DNA of 64,000 nt from Aquila chrysaetos chrysaetos (taxonomy: Eukaryota > Chordata > Aves > Accipitriformes > Accipitridae), in contig NC_044011.1 in the NCBI RefSeq assembly GCF_900496995.4, forward strand, positions 18,508,041 to 18,572,040. The letters are read 5' to 3'. The translations under genes and the position numbers were made by a program. Below are positions 10,201-23,790 of the stretch, piece after piece. The notes beneath the pieces were generated by a model that saw only the letters and a list, made by a program, of their open reading frames with translations, did not search any database and had not been told where the DNA came from. Each line of letters opens with the position of its first letter. The first letter of the stretch is position 1.

Positions 10201-13200
10201 ATGGAACAAAAGACTGCATCCTGTATGTAAACACAAGTATTTCTAGTGCTCAGTTCCCATCCCCTATCAGAAACCATGTTCATTTCTTTTTCCTTCATTT
10301 TTATTTACCATCTGTTCCTGTTGGGACTCTCCATTTTCTTAACCAATGAGTTGCTGTTAATTCCAGAGGTTTTGACAGCCAGTCTGAAATGGGATGGTAT
10401 GTTCCATATATTGATGATTGATTCATTTCCTGCTAGCAGAATTTTTAAGTACTGTTCTTCAATACACTGTTCCTGCCCCTATAGTTATATTTTCTGTAAG
10501 ATACTAGAAAATGAGCTGTGAAATCAAACACTTTTACATACAGACAGAAAATAATGGAGCGGGGGGACAACAACAAGTACAGCAAAACTTGCTCTAACTT
10601 TTGAGGATTCATTTATTTGATTATGAAAGAAAGCAACTGTTAGAATATTGCACAGGTTAGTTTGCTATGGGGTTTTTTTCCTCTTGTTCCTGGATTGAAA
10701 AAAAGGCTAAGCAGCGCTGCTTTCATATATTTGGGCTAATTTCATGCCCTCTGTCTAAGAGTCTAGCTCTAGGAGTTAATGCTTCAGTGGCATCCTTTCT
10801 GTATTTATCTAATCACTATTAGCTAGAGGCTAAGTAGAGTTTAATTAAACTCTGTAAAGTCTGGTATTTATTATTGCTGTGTCCAACTACTTTTCATCTT
10901 CATTTACTTGATAAACATGTAATAGGCAAGAAAATTCCTCATGGATTTTAATTGAAAGCCCTATTGGAAATTGTTGGGCTAAAAAAACCCAACATGTTGC
11001 AACATTGAAAGTTTATGCAGGGTGATCCAAGGCTGGTAATAGATCAGGTGGCCAAAAAATAAGAAGGGATATGCCTCCATGACATTTTTGTCTTACCAAT
11101 CAATTTCTAAAAGCAATTGAAGTTCTTTTAATGTGAGAATGAAATTTGGTTTTAGTTAGTCTGAACTTGAAGTGCTTTGAAGCTGATGCACAGCATACAT
11201 GGCCATTTATCACTTATCAATCACTATCATTTATCATTTATTGTTTACTGGAAGATTCTATTAAATATATACATGAAATTTCAAAATGTTCATTTGTCTT
11301 GTTCAATATATCAAAGCAAAGCATTAGGGGGAAAAAAAAATATCACATGATACTGGATCTTCCTACATTTTGTTAAAACCATTGAATGAACCACTGGCAA
11401 TATCCATCCCCTCGCAGGCAATCATTTAATTGAATTTTGGCAACTGGTAAAAATACTCTCACAACTTTGAAAAGGACAGCATAATAAGCTTTGTAACCTA
11501 GGGGGAGGGGGGGAAATAAAAAGTGAACTTCAGTTTGCTTATTTTATTGAACGTGGTAGCTGTAGCACTTAGGTGGAAGAGGTGCTGGAAAATTGTGTTG
11601 CTTAAGGTCTTCCATAATGCGTCAGAAGGAAACCTTAACACATCCTTGCAGACCAGCCACTCTATCTTCTGTTGCACATTTGTGGTCTGAAAGCAGTGAC
11701 AAGCCATATACTTGTTATTTGTATTGAAACAGCTTTTATATTTTACTCCATTTTATCTAAGAATATTAAACCTCTATCCCTGGGAAGGTGATGGAGCAGC
11801 TCATCCTGGAAACCATTTCCAGGCACATTAAGGATGAGAACATTTATTTGCACCACTCAAACCCAGTTTCTTATGTCTGCTTTCTCAGCTAAAAAGTACT
11901 CTTGGGTAGCACTGAAACTGATCTCTCGCTAGCCCAAAGTGCTCTGTAAAGCACCTGGCAAAGCTCAAGTTTTACAGAAAATGCAGCAGCAGTTGCCAAC
12001 AGCCCAGCACTTACAAGCTCACCCAGGCCAGTTGCTTCCACAGTTCCCAGGTACATACATGACTCTGTCTTATATTTTGGCTGCTAGCATGGATGTCTGT
12101 CCTGGGGACCTGCTGGAGGCACCGGCTGTCCCAAGCCTCTGTCAACTGGCTGCAGCTACAAGCCCGGTGATACCTGGACTCACCAGTGTCCCTAGGGAAA
12201 GAGGTGTCTCCTCCCCAGGCTTGTTAAGCCCTGAGTTCCAGAGTTCAGTGGCTAAACCTTGAGAATGGTGATGGTATCAGTAAATCCCTGTTGGTGGTCT
12301 GCAAGACCATGCATCATAACCATATGCGTTACTACACTGTTAACATAGTCACGGTGGAGAACACCAAATGAGACCAGTGGGTACTGTCAACAGTTTATCC
12401 TGTAGCTGGCAAAGTCAAGGAGGTAGGTAGAGTTGACGATGGCACCGTGGACTGAACACTCCCATGCCCATTGCAGTCTTCCCCAGAGTTGAAGGTACCT
12501 AGCCACTGACAGCAGCAATCGGGGACAACAAAACTCCACATAGAAGGACCCTGCAAAGACTTTGAATATGAGTCTCTGCAACAGACTGTTCTGTGCACAC
12601 AACTGTCCGTCCCACGCTCTAAGCACTCTTACAAGCTCATCTCCTAGGCTCAAAATACCTTGCCAGCTACAGGGAATCCGTCTTGGCCACAGTCCCTGCC
12701 AGGATCTCATATTCTGCAGTCGTACGCATCTCACAGGGGTGCAAGATGGCGATCGTCTGAGCCATCCCCTTGCACAACAGCACCACAACCTCCTTAAGCA
12801 GGGGCTGGAGGGCCGCCTCGCTGCTCTGACATGGCTCTGGTCTGGGAAAGTAAAACACTGAGGAGAAGGAAGAACCTCCGCGCTGTCATCCTGACAGTGA
12901 CTACTGAAACGAATGCTGGCATCTTCCTCACTCGGATAATGGATGCACATAGTGAGAGCACAAGACCTGTTAGAGAGGTTTGCATTATCAAGCAGCAAAT
13001 AACTCTCAAGATGCCTGTAACGGCAGAAGACAGTCACTGCCTACTTGAGATGGAACTGCTCCAAACCAAAGAACATTTAATACCAAAATGAATATTCTCA
13101 GCAGCCTGTGCTGGGGACATGAGGAGCTCTGCGGAAGTTTTCAGTGCAATTGATCGCTTCAGTTAAAACAAAGAAGTTCATACTGCAAACACTGCAACAG

Positions 13201-13273
13201 GATATTGTGTATACACAAAAGCAAACAAGGTCCTTTTATGTTATAATGTTGAAATAAAAAAAATATTTCTTAC
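7229..13273. other. Gap between PLAGL1 and ZC2HC1B without a confident gene
   Basis: Mostly AT-rich non-coding sequence. It holds a GC-rich patch (about 9540-9850), a 22-base A run (10127-10148) and a 216-codon minus-strand open frame (12387-13037) of unknown meaning. If the exon at 7065 is real, this is a ZC2HC1B intron. Confidence 0.45.
10127..10148 (+). repeat. A22 homopolymer
   Basis: Twenty-two consecutive A after ttttattt. It might mark an old retroposed tail, but no target duplication or source element is visible. Confidence 0.6.
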
Positions 13274-13352
13274 CTAAACTCTCCTGAAGATTTTTTTCCA
13301 GTAGATATGCCCAAAGATTTTCTGGTTTTCTGCAGTATTCCTGGAGAGGTCT
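13274..13352 (-). CDS. ZC2HC1B: ZC2HC1B exon, Lys/Ser-rich
   Basis: 79 nt, acceptor gatctacag, donor ttag|gtaaga. Encodes ETSPGILQKTRKSLGISTGK and a short Ser/Gly tail. It has good splice sites and matching phase but weak sequence similarity to mammals. Ends with two bases of a codon, so at least one more exon follows. Confidence 0.7.
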
Positions 13353-16300
13353 CTGTAGATCATTTAAAAAAATATATATATTGGCCATAAAAAATTATAA
13401 CCTACCTAAATTCAACATAAACCCCAGAAATGTAGGGATCAAAGATACTGATACAAAGAGCAGTATGTATTATCACTCACAGGTTATACTAGACATAACC
13501 ATTAAAATAACTTTATAAAAGATCTTCTAAACATAGACTGAGTATGGGTCATGATTACCGGTAGCAGTGGGTGTTAGCAAACATATTATATGGTATCCTG
13601 CTTAGAGGGAACTCTTTCAGGGATGCAGCTTTAAAGGCTGAATCAACAAGGGGAAAGTCATATGGAACAAACAACATACAAAGTTGATGCTTCATCTAAA
13701 TGGACTTAAAGAAGATGAAATAAATCTTAAAATCAAAGATTAAAGGTTATAGAGTCTTCTATGGGACAGAAGGAACCTCACACCCAGACTGCATATTTTA
13801 GGTCTATATAGATACTTCTGTTGGAGGACCTCTAATTGAAAAGGCTAAGAAGTCCCTCCTGAGGACCCACATGAAAACCTCTGTGTATACACTCAGCACG
13901 ACAGATCAGGATAATGACTTGGAAAGGCATTCAACATCAGCAACATCCACCTGGAAATTTTTGACACTTCTCATTTCTAGCAAGTGTTGTGCGGAAATGA
14001 GTTTAGGATTTCATGTCAAGGCCTGGACTTGCAAAAACAAGAATTAAAAATTTCAAACTTTATTATTCTATCAGAAAACTGGATTCCAAAGCCTAGAATC
14101 TGCTTTAAAAATGCCACCCCCACCTCAAATACATTAGGGTTTGTTATAAGATAAATATGGCTACATGAACTCCTTACCTGGCCTAGGTTTGTCTGTATTG
14201 GCACCTTCTTGTACTCTCTTCTGAAGTGGTAACACAGCAGTTGTTAAGGTTGGGGGTTTTCTCTGAGTCACTGGTTGCTTGCCCTAGTAAAAGAAGTTGC
14301 ACAATCCACACTCAACAATAGCAAGGAGCTTACGGAGCCTGGTGAAAACTCCAAATCGTTGTTGAAGCAGTGCTAGAAAGGAACAGGAAAAAAGTGCACC
14401 CCCTCCCACGTGGAAGCCATTTTTCCTGCCCAAAATAGGTAAAAGAGTAGTAAGATTTTCAAACAACTTAAAAAAAAAAAAAAAAAAAAAAAGAAAATCA
14501 GTATTCTTCTAAAGGAACCATTTACATTATCTTTTTTTTCTGTAATAAAATAGGACCTCACTCAAGTGACCACCAATTAGCTCCACTTTTCTGATTGCCC
14601 AAAGGGGCTTAGCCCTTTGGCCTGGTGTCTAGCGACCAGCGAATAAATCAGCTATACATTTGAAGAAAACAGCAAACCTGCCAACAGCAGGGAGCCCTAA
14701 TGAACAGGAAGGGCTTTCTCTTATGTATTGCAAATGCTGCCAGGTTTCTGCTTCCCTACAGCTGTTGTTACCCCAGAATCCAATTGCAGAAGAGTCTGAA
14801 GAAATTGTTGTTCAACTTTTTTGTACTATCGCATTCTGTCACTTTTTATATCAGCAAAGGGCTCCAATTTCACGGAACTCCTAGCTGATACTCAACATGT
14901 ATCTTATCTTAAGAGTTTACCAACTTCCCTGGAATCTTAAGTTTTATATTAATATAGGTCTTTACTCACCATAGACTACAGTTTGGCAAATCTGCCTCCA
15001 CGACAAGACAAGTGTGACTGTGTTTGCTTACCAAAGCCTGCCCGGTGGTCTTTGCAGCAAAGGCACCGCGAGCAGCTTGTTCTTCACAAAACTTCATGTG
15101 CCTCTGTGCTGCAGCCTCATTAAATCTCCGTGAGCAGTGTGGACACTGAATATAGTCTAACCATAAGAAAGGAACAACTTGGGTCACAGTTTATACACTA
15201 CAGGAGAAGAATTGCCCTGCTTTCCTGGAGCACTCAAGACGCAGTTCAAAACCTGGCTCCATCAGCAGGTGACCACGTTGAGTTCCCGTCCGCTCTCGAA
15301 ATACAAACTTAGGAGAAGTACAAAAAACACCTCTAGAAAATCACTTGGGATCCTAAAATACATGCTCATGGTACTAACCCAGCAGACAGTAATTGCTTTC
15401 AGAAACAAATCCCTTGGAATTAATAAAAGCAGGTTTTATTACCTTTGTCCTATTCCCACCCCAACCTCACAATGAACAAATCTGCAGGAAAAGCGTTATT
15501 TAAAAATTTCCAGAGCAGTCCAAACCAATGATTTTAAGCCTTCTTTTGAAGATTGGTCATTAAGATTGCTGTTTGGCAAAACACTGCTGAAGAAGCTGTG
15601 CCCTGCCAGCTGAAGGCACATCCAAGAACCAGGTTTCTGGTTGTGAAGCAGCATTGTGAAGAACACACAGCAGTGCTTCCTAGAGTTGTTCCTGACAGCG
15701 TCACAGCCCTGATTCTCCTAAAAGCTATTCAGCAACATTTATCGCTGGTGCAGTCCTACTCATTTCAATGAGCACTCAGTGTTCGGGGTCAACGCAGTCA
15801 CGTTCAGCCCTCGCGCTGCCCTTGCCATTCTCAGATCCTTCCTCCCTGCCCAGTGCCTTTTACAAAAGCAGCCCAAGTGTCCTCATCCTAGTATTACAGA
15901 TACAGCATCTTTACAAATCATTTCTCCCAGTAACAGCCCAGAAAATGTGGCCCAAGCAGCCACCAAAAGCCGGCTCCTGACGAGCAGCATGGGCAAAATG
16001 GTTCTGAATGCAGGGGAGAGGAGGAGGAGGAGACAGGGCAGATGCCTGGCTTCGGGGGGCTGGCAGGGGGACCTGGCACTTCAGGGGAGAACAGGGAACT
16101 CTGGACTCTATTTGGAGGAGGAAGACAGGGAAGGAGAATCTCTCTCTCTCCTCCCCATAATCCATGTGCTTTCTCTCCAGTCCTGTAGTATAGGATATAT
16201 CTCCTCACTAGGCCCCTCAGCAATTTGTCTTTCCTAAAAAGCCGTTCTCCAATTCCTTTCTCCACAACTACCACTGCTCTTACACAGCTCGGTTTCCTCC

Positions 16301-19300
16301 AAGGGGGAGAAGGAAAGGGAGGGGTCTGCTCTTAGTGTCGGCAGAGTCAGACAAGAAATAACAGAGTCATTAAAGAATTCAGCAGTGGAAATTCAGAGAG
16401 GAGCTTGACCCCAATCAAGGAAGGAAGATGTGTCCTGCTGCTTATACTCCATTGCTGTCATCTAGAAGAATGGAATCACGGCAGCTGGTTTTGCTATCAG
16501 TCATGAATTCCTGCTCTGGAAGTGAGCCCAGAGAGCCCCCCCCTTCCCCCTCCTGCCCTCCGCCTTCCTAACGCAGGCGAGACTCCACTGAGACCCTTTG
16601 CTCCCACGTTTCATAAATCACATATCGTGAGAAATATTGGCTGCATGTGCATCTTTTTGGATCCATAACTTCTAACACAGGGAGCTCTGTGCAGAGACCA
16701 CACCTGGTATTAGTAGTAAACCAGACCCGTCTTTTTCTAAATGACTTTCCCTACCTGCACAGCTGGGTGGGGAAGGGGACAGTGGAAAAGCCACCACATG
16801 GGAGTGGAGAAGCCCATGGGCACTACAGTTTTTTTGAATGGTGAAGGGATGTATTTCACCCTCTGTTATACCGTGGTACAGCCTATGCTAGAACACAGGC
16901 ATCCCAAATCTCCTCCCAAAGCATCTAATATCAGATCCCAAACTTGCTGCCTTTAAACTCAAAAGGTACAGTTAGTTTTCCTCCCCACCACCTCTGCATT
17001 GCACTCCTACTCAATTTAAGCCAAGAAATACAGCTGAAAATTAAAGAGTATGGAGGGAATTAATGTTCGCATTGTGTTGTGCCAGGGGATACAAAACTGA
17101 AGCCCAGCTGTGGATAATAAGAGGTCACTGCTTTACCAAAGATCAGTACAAGAACAGTAGTAAGATAAAGTAGACCACAAACCTGGATTGATGCTTAGTG
17201 GGGGAGGAGGTGGAAGAGGGTGGCCCTCCTTCAGAGCTTTTGTGACCTGCTTGGCTGATTGAATAGTATTAATGAAATCTTCATGGTGCTGCCTCCAGTT
17301 AGATTTCTTCCCTGGCTGTTTCTGTAATGGAAATAAAGAAAAACACAAACTGTGTTTCCCCCTTGCAAGGGATAGAGAAAAATCTTAGTGTGAGGGCTCT
17401 TCCTCTCTGAGGGAAAGGAAAAACATTACAAACAAAAGAAATTTGCTTTTTTTGAAAGGCATAGGGAAGCTGATTTAGCCCTTTGCTGTCTATTGACAGC
17501 CCCAGAAGATGGATAAAAAACAATGCACTCCAGCAAAACCCTCTGGTCTTGGCAGACCAAAGGGCACTTAAGAGGGAATGGAAAAGACACTATGACCAAC
17601 GCCTTCCTTTCTCCTCCACTTGTCAGATTCCTCTTCTTGTTTTAAACCTTTGTACGTTTCTGTTTCTTTCCACAACTGATTTTAGAAGACATTTTAGAAC
17701 AGCAGTCTGCATGGATACCAAATCAGCAGTGATTTGGCATCTCTGGGTAAAATTATACACATGCATGTCCATGTGTATTCCACCCCTCCCCAACGATGCA
17801 TGAAAAAAACCTTGTTCCAGGAAGAGCTTAAGCCTCTTTCCCTCCAGCTCTGTAAATAAGTTCAATTTAAATAAATTTTTAAACCCTTGAGTTCAACAGC
17901 AGTGAATCTTCGTAACTTCATCTGTAGAAGATTTGGGGCTACTCAAAGGTCTCAGGTTCAACCTGTGGCATTCACGCAACAACCATCTTAGATCACGCTC
18001 TCTTTCAGATTTAAGTGAAAAGGAAGCTGGCAGACACTCACGTAGCCTTTAAAATACATACACGAACATTTCCTAGAAGAGCAGAGACACTTATGTGCCC
18101 AGAGTAGTCATGACACCTACTGGTCTGGCTTCTGAATGGAGAAATGCTCTCAAATACTCTCAAACACTAGCAGCACAGGGAGGGGGAGGAAAGAATTTGG
18201 CACCGAGTCAAGCACATATGTGAGACTCATCCACAACATCCAGGCTTTGTCCTCGGAAGAAACAATAGCGTTACTGAATGAAAGACTTCATATGGAGATA
18301 ACACACATGCTTCAGTTTTAACGATACCTTTTGTGGGGGCTGCTTCTTCACAGTGGTGATTTCTGTTCCCTGCAGTCTCTGTTTCAAAGAGCTGAAGGGC
18401 TTGCGCTTCTTGTTGAAGACTTTCTTGCATATTGGGTCATGTCTCAGCTGGGATGCAAAGAAAAACAGTCATTTTATGTGTTGAAGTCATGCTTTGTTAA
18501 TGATGCTTCCTTACTCAGGCTTTAAAATTACTTCTGTTCAGGAGCAGGGAGCTGAAGTAGTATTTATTTCGGGTTCAGTTTAACTCCTGAAGGAGTTCAG
18601 CAAAACTTTAAAAAGCTGTCCAAGTACAGCTGCAGTTTGACACAAATAAGAAATAGAAGCCATTTCCAGTTTGTTCTGCTCAGGGACGAGCTGGAGGCCA
18701 GCACAAATAATGACTTGCAGAGAAGAACAGACGGTGTCTGTGAACAGGAACAGTCCCGTTGGATGGACTCCCCACCACCATCACCACACTTGGTTTTTCT
18801 TTCTTTCTTGGTTAAGAAGGAGAACAGGCTGATACTGTTCAAGGGGCTGATATTTACATTATTAGTTCTTTGAGTTTAGATAAGTACTCCAGACCAGGGG
18901 CTCCCCTGACAAACAGCAGCACCGTCCATCCCATCAACACCACTGAAGCAGCGACAGCCCTGGGCTGAAAGGGAGCAGCTGCTAACCCGACAACTCAGAA
19001 GGAAAACTAGGGCTAACGCTTGCAGCTGAAAGCACAGGGAAATTTTAGGTAGACAGATATCCAGTGCCGAATTTGTCAAAAAGAGCCACGCCTCACAACC
19101 AAGGAGATTTTAAGATTCCAAAGTGTCTCAGATTTTAGCATCAACCTCAGTCTTCTGCAACAGGATGGGCAATCCCCTTTGCAAGGAACACTGTGAAAGT
19201 GAGGACAAAGCTACATCTTCTCTCATGTACTACTGCTTCAGATCCTTAACTTCTGTTTCTAGACGTTTTTGACAGCAAACTTGAGAGGAGGATTCCTCTC

Positions 19301-20331
19301 CAGGACCAAGAGGGCAGCAGATACCTGTGTCTTGCTCACCGAAGAGCATACCAGTCCTGCATCATCAGGACACAGAAGGGCATTACAGGACTTGTATCTC
19401 ACGCTAGTAATAGTGACAAGAAACTCCCTGCCTTCCTCTAAACATAGGTAACTGTCTTTTCAAATGATTTTGCTAGATTAAACCATCATGTTCTTCATGT
19501 ATCTGGTCTGAGATACCAAACAAGGAACTACTAACACAGGTAGTTCCACCTTAGTCTCAGTGCTCATAGTCACTCAGCTTCCGGTGTATTTTTCTTGTCT
19601 TTTTTTTTTCCTAAATCAGTTTTTAGTTTTATTGTGGGGATGACCTGATCTACCACAGAGCCACAGGATCAGTAATGCAAACTGAGGAGGGGAGGGGTGC
19701 ATGCAGAGCCCCCTCCTTTCAGGAACACCCCACAGCTGGGTTGTGCCAGCCACCCATTTAGTTTGTAATCCAGGGATCAGGGAGGTCAGGGGGAATCTTT
19801 TCATTCACTTCAGCAGGCTTTGGAACAGAGCCTGGTGCCCGCATTATGCTGTCAAAGGGACTACTTATCAGATGGTTTATTAGTCTATTTTTCCCAGGAA
19901 GCCTGAAAGAACAAATTCTGCCTAGAAACCTGGAACACAAAGGAAGCTTTAGGTTAGTAATTTATGTCTCACCAAGAGATAATATGTTATTTTAAATGCA
20001 ATATGTAGTAAACATCTGGTTTTAGACAAGCAGGTAAACTAAGATAGTGCAAGATTACAGATTAAGTCACAATATTTCTGTGCACATTCATTAATTCTCT
20101 AATCAAGTTCACTAATGAAAGCAGTTATTAGATCATTTGCTCTTTTAAACACGTGTTCAACCCATTTCTCTACTAGCAGCCATCTCCTCCTTCCCCTGTG
20201 CTCACCACCCCTTTCAGCTAAACACATTGACACTCGCATTAAAAAGAAAAAAAAGTTTTGTTTTACCAGAACATCTTGTGCAAAATGTCTTCCACAGGTT
20301 GTACAAGGAGCCACATCTTGACTTTGGGCAG
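13274..20331 (-). CDS. ZC2HC1B: ZC2HC1B, zinc finger C2HC-type protein, partial model
   Basis: Minus-strand join, in transcription order: 20331-20267, 18447-18328, 17321-17183, 15156-15032, 14283-14178, 13352-13274. All phases agree and about 212 codons are seen; human ZC2HC1B is about 222 aa. It has two C2HC zinc motifs (C-x2-C-x11-H-x3-C): PCTTCGRHFAQDVLLRHDPIC and QCPHCSRRFNEAAAQRHMKFC. Between them are KKVFNKKRKPFSSLKQRL and KKSNWRQHHEDFINTI, then a PLPPPPP run, all typical of the ZC2HC1A/B family. The molecular role is unknown; the mammalian gene is testis-biased. The start exon (towards LTV1) and the terminal exon are not certain. Order between PLAGL1 and LTV1 decides B rather than A. 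Confidence 0.9.
14178..14283 (-). CDS. ZC2HC1B: ZC2HC1B exon, C-terminal region
   Basis: 106 nt, acceptor ttttactag, donor ccag|gtaagg. Encodes KPPTLTTAVLPLQKRVQEG, resembling human KKEPTVTSAVGALLQNRV. Phase agrees with both neighbours. Confidence 0.85.
14470..14492 (+). repeat. A23 homopolymer
   Basis: Run of 23 A in the ZC2HC1B intron between the exons at 15032 and 14178; on the transcript strand it is a U tract. No associated element seen. Confidence 0.6.
15032..15156 (-). CDS. ZC2HC1B: ZC2HC1B exon with zinc motif 2
   Basis: 125 nt, acceptor tatggttag, donor ttg|gtaagc. Encodes DYIQCPHCSRRFNEAAAQRH plus MKFC, a complete C2HC zinc motif, then an Ala-rich basic segment (AARGAFAAKTTGQAL). 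Confidence 0.94.
17183..17321 (-). CDS. ZC2HC1B: ZC2HC1B exon with NWRQHHEDF and polyproline segment
   Basis: 139 nt, acceptor ccattacag, donor ccag|gtttgt. Encodes KKSNWRQHHEDFINTIQSAK, then PLPPPPPLSINPG. Ends with one base of an Asp codon completed by the next exon. Confidence 0.93.
18328..18447 (-). CDS. ZC2HC1B: ZC2HC1B exon with second half of zinc motif 1
   Basis: 120 nt, phase 0 at both ends, acceptor gcatcccag, donor aag|gtatcg. Supplies the His and last Cys of the motif (LRHDPICKK) and the basic stretch KKRKPFSSLKQRLQGTE that is highly conserved in the family. Confidence 0.92.
20267..20331 (-). CDS. ZC2HC1B: ZC2HC1B exon with first half of zinc motif 1
   Basis: Acceptor cttacacag, donor ctg|gtaaaa, 65 nt entering with two bases of a split codon. 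Encodes APCTTCGRHFAQDVL, aligned with human FPCEVCGRRFAADVL. The leading split codon shows that a further upstream coding exon with the start codon exists; I did not find it. Confidence 0.85.
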
Positions 20332-21008
20332 CTGTGTAAGATTCAAACCATGCAGAGTCTCAGTTACACGGTACAGGATGGCTTGGCTACCGCAGAGTCA
20401 GCGTTTGGACTGAGCCCTTGCTGAAACAGTATTTTGTTGTCAGAAAGGGACATCTACAGTCATGTGCCAGGGCTCCCTTTTGCAGACCTACCTTATTTAT
20501 CTTGCTCCTATGATGTACAAGCTCTCCTTTACTATGATGGACAGCTTTTTGTTTTCCACATGACTGCTCAGGTATGTCCTTTCACAATGACATCACGGTT
20601 GGGTGAGGAGGTGATGGAAGAGTATTCAAGTTCATCACTGCCTAAATTCAGGGCGGGGGGCTGGGAAGCAAAAGCAGGCCATCTGCACCCAGATTTATTC
20701 CATTCTGTGTGTAAGTCATCAGGAGCTAGTGATGCAAAGTAATGGCTCAGGGTAAACCGTTGCTATTTCAGAAAGTGGCAGGTAGCACACCAAGTGTAAC
20801 GCAATCTTCATTCTTAAGACAGAATGTTTCCATGATGAGCTTAAACAGCATTCCAAGATGATCTTACCTTATAGATTCAAGTTTGTGGGCATTTTTTTGT
20901 TTTTAAATCAGTAATTTTTTGAAAAAAATAGGTTTTTAAGTTACATGGAAAGTAGTTTGAAGCCTGATTCCAATGGCAGTCACATGTTCTCATTTCAGAG
21001 CAGGGACA

Positions 21009-21595
21009 TGGCCTGCTTTCAGCTGGGATAGAGTTAATTGCCTTCCTAGTAGCTGGTATAGTGTTATGGTTTGGGTTCAGTGTGAGAAGAATGCTGATAA
21101 CACACTGATGTTTTCAGTTGTTGCTAAGTAGTGTTTAGACTAAGTCAAGGATTTTTCAGCTTCTCATGCCCAGCCAGCAAGAAGGCTGGAGGGGCACAAG
21201 AAGTTGGGAGGGGACACAGGCAGGACAGCTGACCCAAACTGGCCAAAGGGGTATTCCATACCATGTGGCATCATGGCCAGTATATAAACTGGGGGGAGTT
21301 GGCTGGGGGGATCGCTGCTCAGGAACTAACGGGGCATTGGTTGGCAAGTGATGAGCAATTGCATTGCACATCACTTGTTTTGTATATTCCAATTCTTTTA
21401 TTACTATTGTCATTTTATTATTGTTATCTTTATTAGTTTCTTCCTTTCTGTTCTGTTAAACCGTTCTTATCTCAACCCACGAGTTTCACCTTTTTCCTTC
21501 CGATTCTCTCCCCCATCCCACTGGGTGGGGGGAGAGGGGGAAGTGAGTGAGCAGCTGCATGGTGCTTAGTTGCTGGCTGCGGTTAAACCATGACA
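21009..21595 (+). mobile_element. Solo LTR of an avian endogenous retrovirus, copy 2
   Basis: About 587 bp running from TGGCCTGCTTTCAGC to ACCATGACA, the same family as the copies at 2645 and 26159 but in + orientation. It has a clear TATA box (tatataaa at 21281-21288). Flanking pentamers (GGACA, GTCAA) do not match and it differs from the other copies at more sites, including the first bases, so it looks older. No internal genes. Confidence 0.85.
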
Positions 21596-23784
21596 GTCAA
21601 TTACTTGTATTAAACAAAAACACCTTGTAGGAAAACTTGAACAATAACAGAGAGCCTTTTTCATGAGAATTGTAACCGACAAGAGGGAGACTTCTCATTT
21701 AAGTGGTCCTTACCTCCTCTTGCTGAAACAAAAGAAATCCTTGCCTTACTGAGCAGATGTGTGACTGTTTCTTACCTTTTCCTTCAGATTTTACCATACT
21801 CCAAGGCACAGAGTTAAGGTTACTACAGTGTTTCGTTGATTACAAGTGTAGAGGAAGAAAACGATTCTATAACCTTTTTGACTCTTACTCTATTGCCTCT
21901 GTTTAAATGTCTTTCCACTTTTGTGCCCAAGCAACATCTTTCTGTGTGCCTGTGCTTAGTCTGGACTATACTCTTCCTTTCAAGCATCTTCCCCTGCCTC
22001 CCCCATCTCTTTAATTCTGTTCTCAACCCCTCAAGGTTTTGACTGATACAGTTGTTTTGGGTTTTTTTGTGTTTTTTTTTTTTTTTTTTTAAAAAGGAAT
22101 TTACGTACAAGCACAGTATCATGGAATCAGCAATGAGAAGTCAGGAAAGGACTATTTGCCAGAGATTAGTTACTTTAAACATGTACAACAGCACACGAAT
22201 TAAGGACTAGTAAAGAACATGTGCACTATCTTTAGTAAATATTTTCCTTTTCAGTAAATCACAAAATCACATTCCACCCAAACCACTGAACAGCATCTAT
22301 TACTCACATGTTCCATTTAACTCCTTTCCTGGTATCTGACTCATCCCAATAGAATGGCTTCTCAAATTTCTTCTTCTGCGCTGTTGTCAAGAGTCACGAG
22401 TACTAGGTGGTCAGCCTTCATTACTCAAAAGCTCTCAAGTTACCATGCATCAGCAATTACATAATTAACAATTATGACACAGGCAGACCCTTCTTAAGCC
22501 TGTGGAACATGAGAAGACTAGTACTGATACCAGCTAAATTAAAACCTTGAAACTTGTTCTGATCTTACAGAAAATGTCTACTGATCTGGTTGACACAGAC
22601 TCTTGAACAATTAAGGCTTAATCTAGACGTGAATACTGTACTGACACTTCAGTTTTCTGAGCAGTGATCAAGAGACTTGTAGACTTAAATGCCTGTTTTT
22701 TCCATTCTCCAAAGCCAAGTTACTTTATCAATTAAAATATATTATAAAAGCCTCCTTACAATAAAAACAAGTACTTTGAATTGTTTCTGTATATTAAAAG
22801 GCCTCATCAGTCCTTCTGTTAGCTTGTGTCCATCTAGTATTCACAAAACTATTTCAGGAATATTTAAGATGCTTTGAATTTAGTAGTAGTCAAGCCACTC
22901 TACTGCTGTGTTGGTTACTGTGCTCCTTACCAGTAAAATGGTTAACTTTTCACCCAAAGGCAGAAGATTGCTCAGCCTATAGTCCTAAAGCTGAGGGTTT
23001 CTTGTGAATACAGAAGGATTCAGAAGGATTGACTACAAATCCTATTGGTTTCATTCACATGTATGGACTGGTCACTGTAAGAATAATTCACATGCACAGT
23101 ACAGAAATTTAAGATCACACCAACCCTAAAGATACTGGCCCTCTGCTCATCTTCAGAAAGTCTCTGCAACAGTTGTGGTGGGTCCTAAGTTTGTATTTCA
23201 ATGAAACCAAACTGAATGCAAGACCCGAAAAATAGTATTTCAGTAAAATCAAGACAATGGCTATCTGCAACATGCAGTATTTTTCTAAGTATCTACTGTT
23301 TGGTTTGCCATACTACTCAGACTGAGACTTTCAGCAAAGCTGATTTCAATGGCAACAGTAAGGGTCATTGACTACTGTAACTGCAACACTTGTTGCGACA
23401 GATTTTATCTGCTAAGAAATGTGAAACTCAGGTTAGGTAACAGGGATGCCTAGCTAGACAACAGCTTTTCAGACACCTCTGTTTATAAAAGGTTATTCTA
23501 CATCTTTTGTAACAGTACCCAAACAATAAATAACCAACCCCGAAAAGAACTAAGGAGTGGGTGAAAACTCCTGAACTTGCAAAACTGTGCTATATCAAGG
23601 CACTATATCTAACCATTAGTATAAGGGAGAGAAGACATAAATGGATATATTGCTTTGTAAACTGAAATAATTTAATAGAAGAATCTAATCAGATTAAATC
23701 TGTAGGATTCTGCTGATTTGCTGAATACATTCAACAAATACATATATAAAACTGTGCAGTGATAGCTTGTAAGAAGAATTTTTT

Positions 23785-23790
23785 TTTATT
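23785..23790 (-). terminator. LTV1: LTV1 poly(A) signal candidate
   Basis: AATAAA on the minus strand, about 250 bp after the LTV1 stop codon. A short 3' UTR of this size is usual for the gene class; not proven. Confidence 0.5.
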
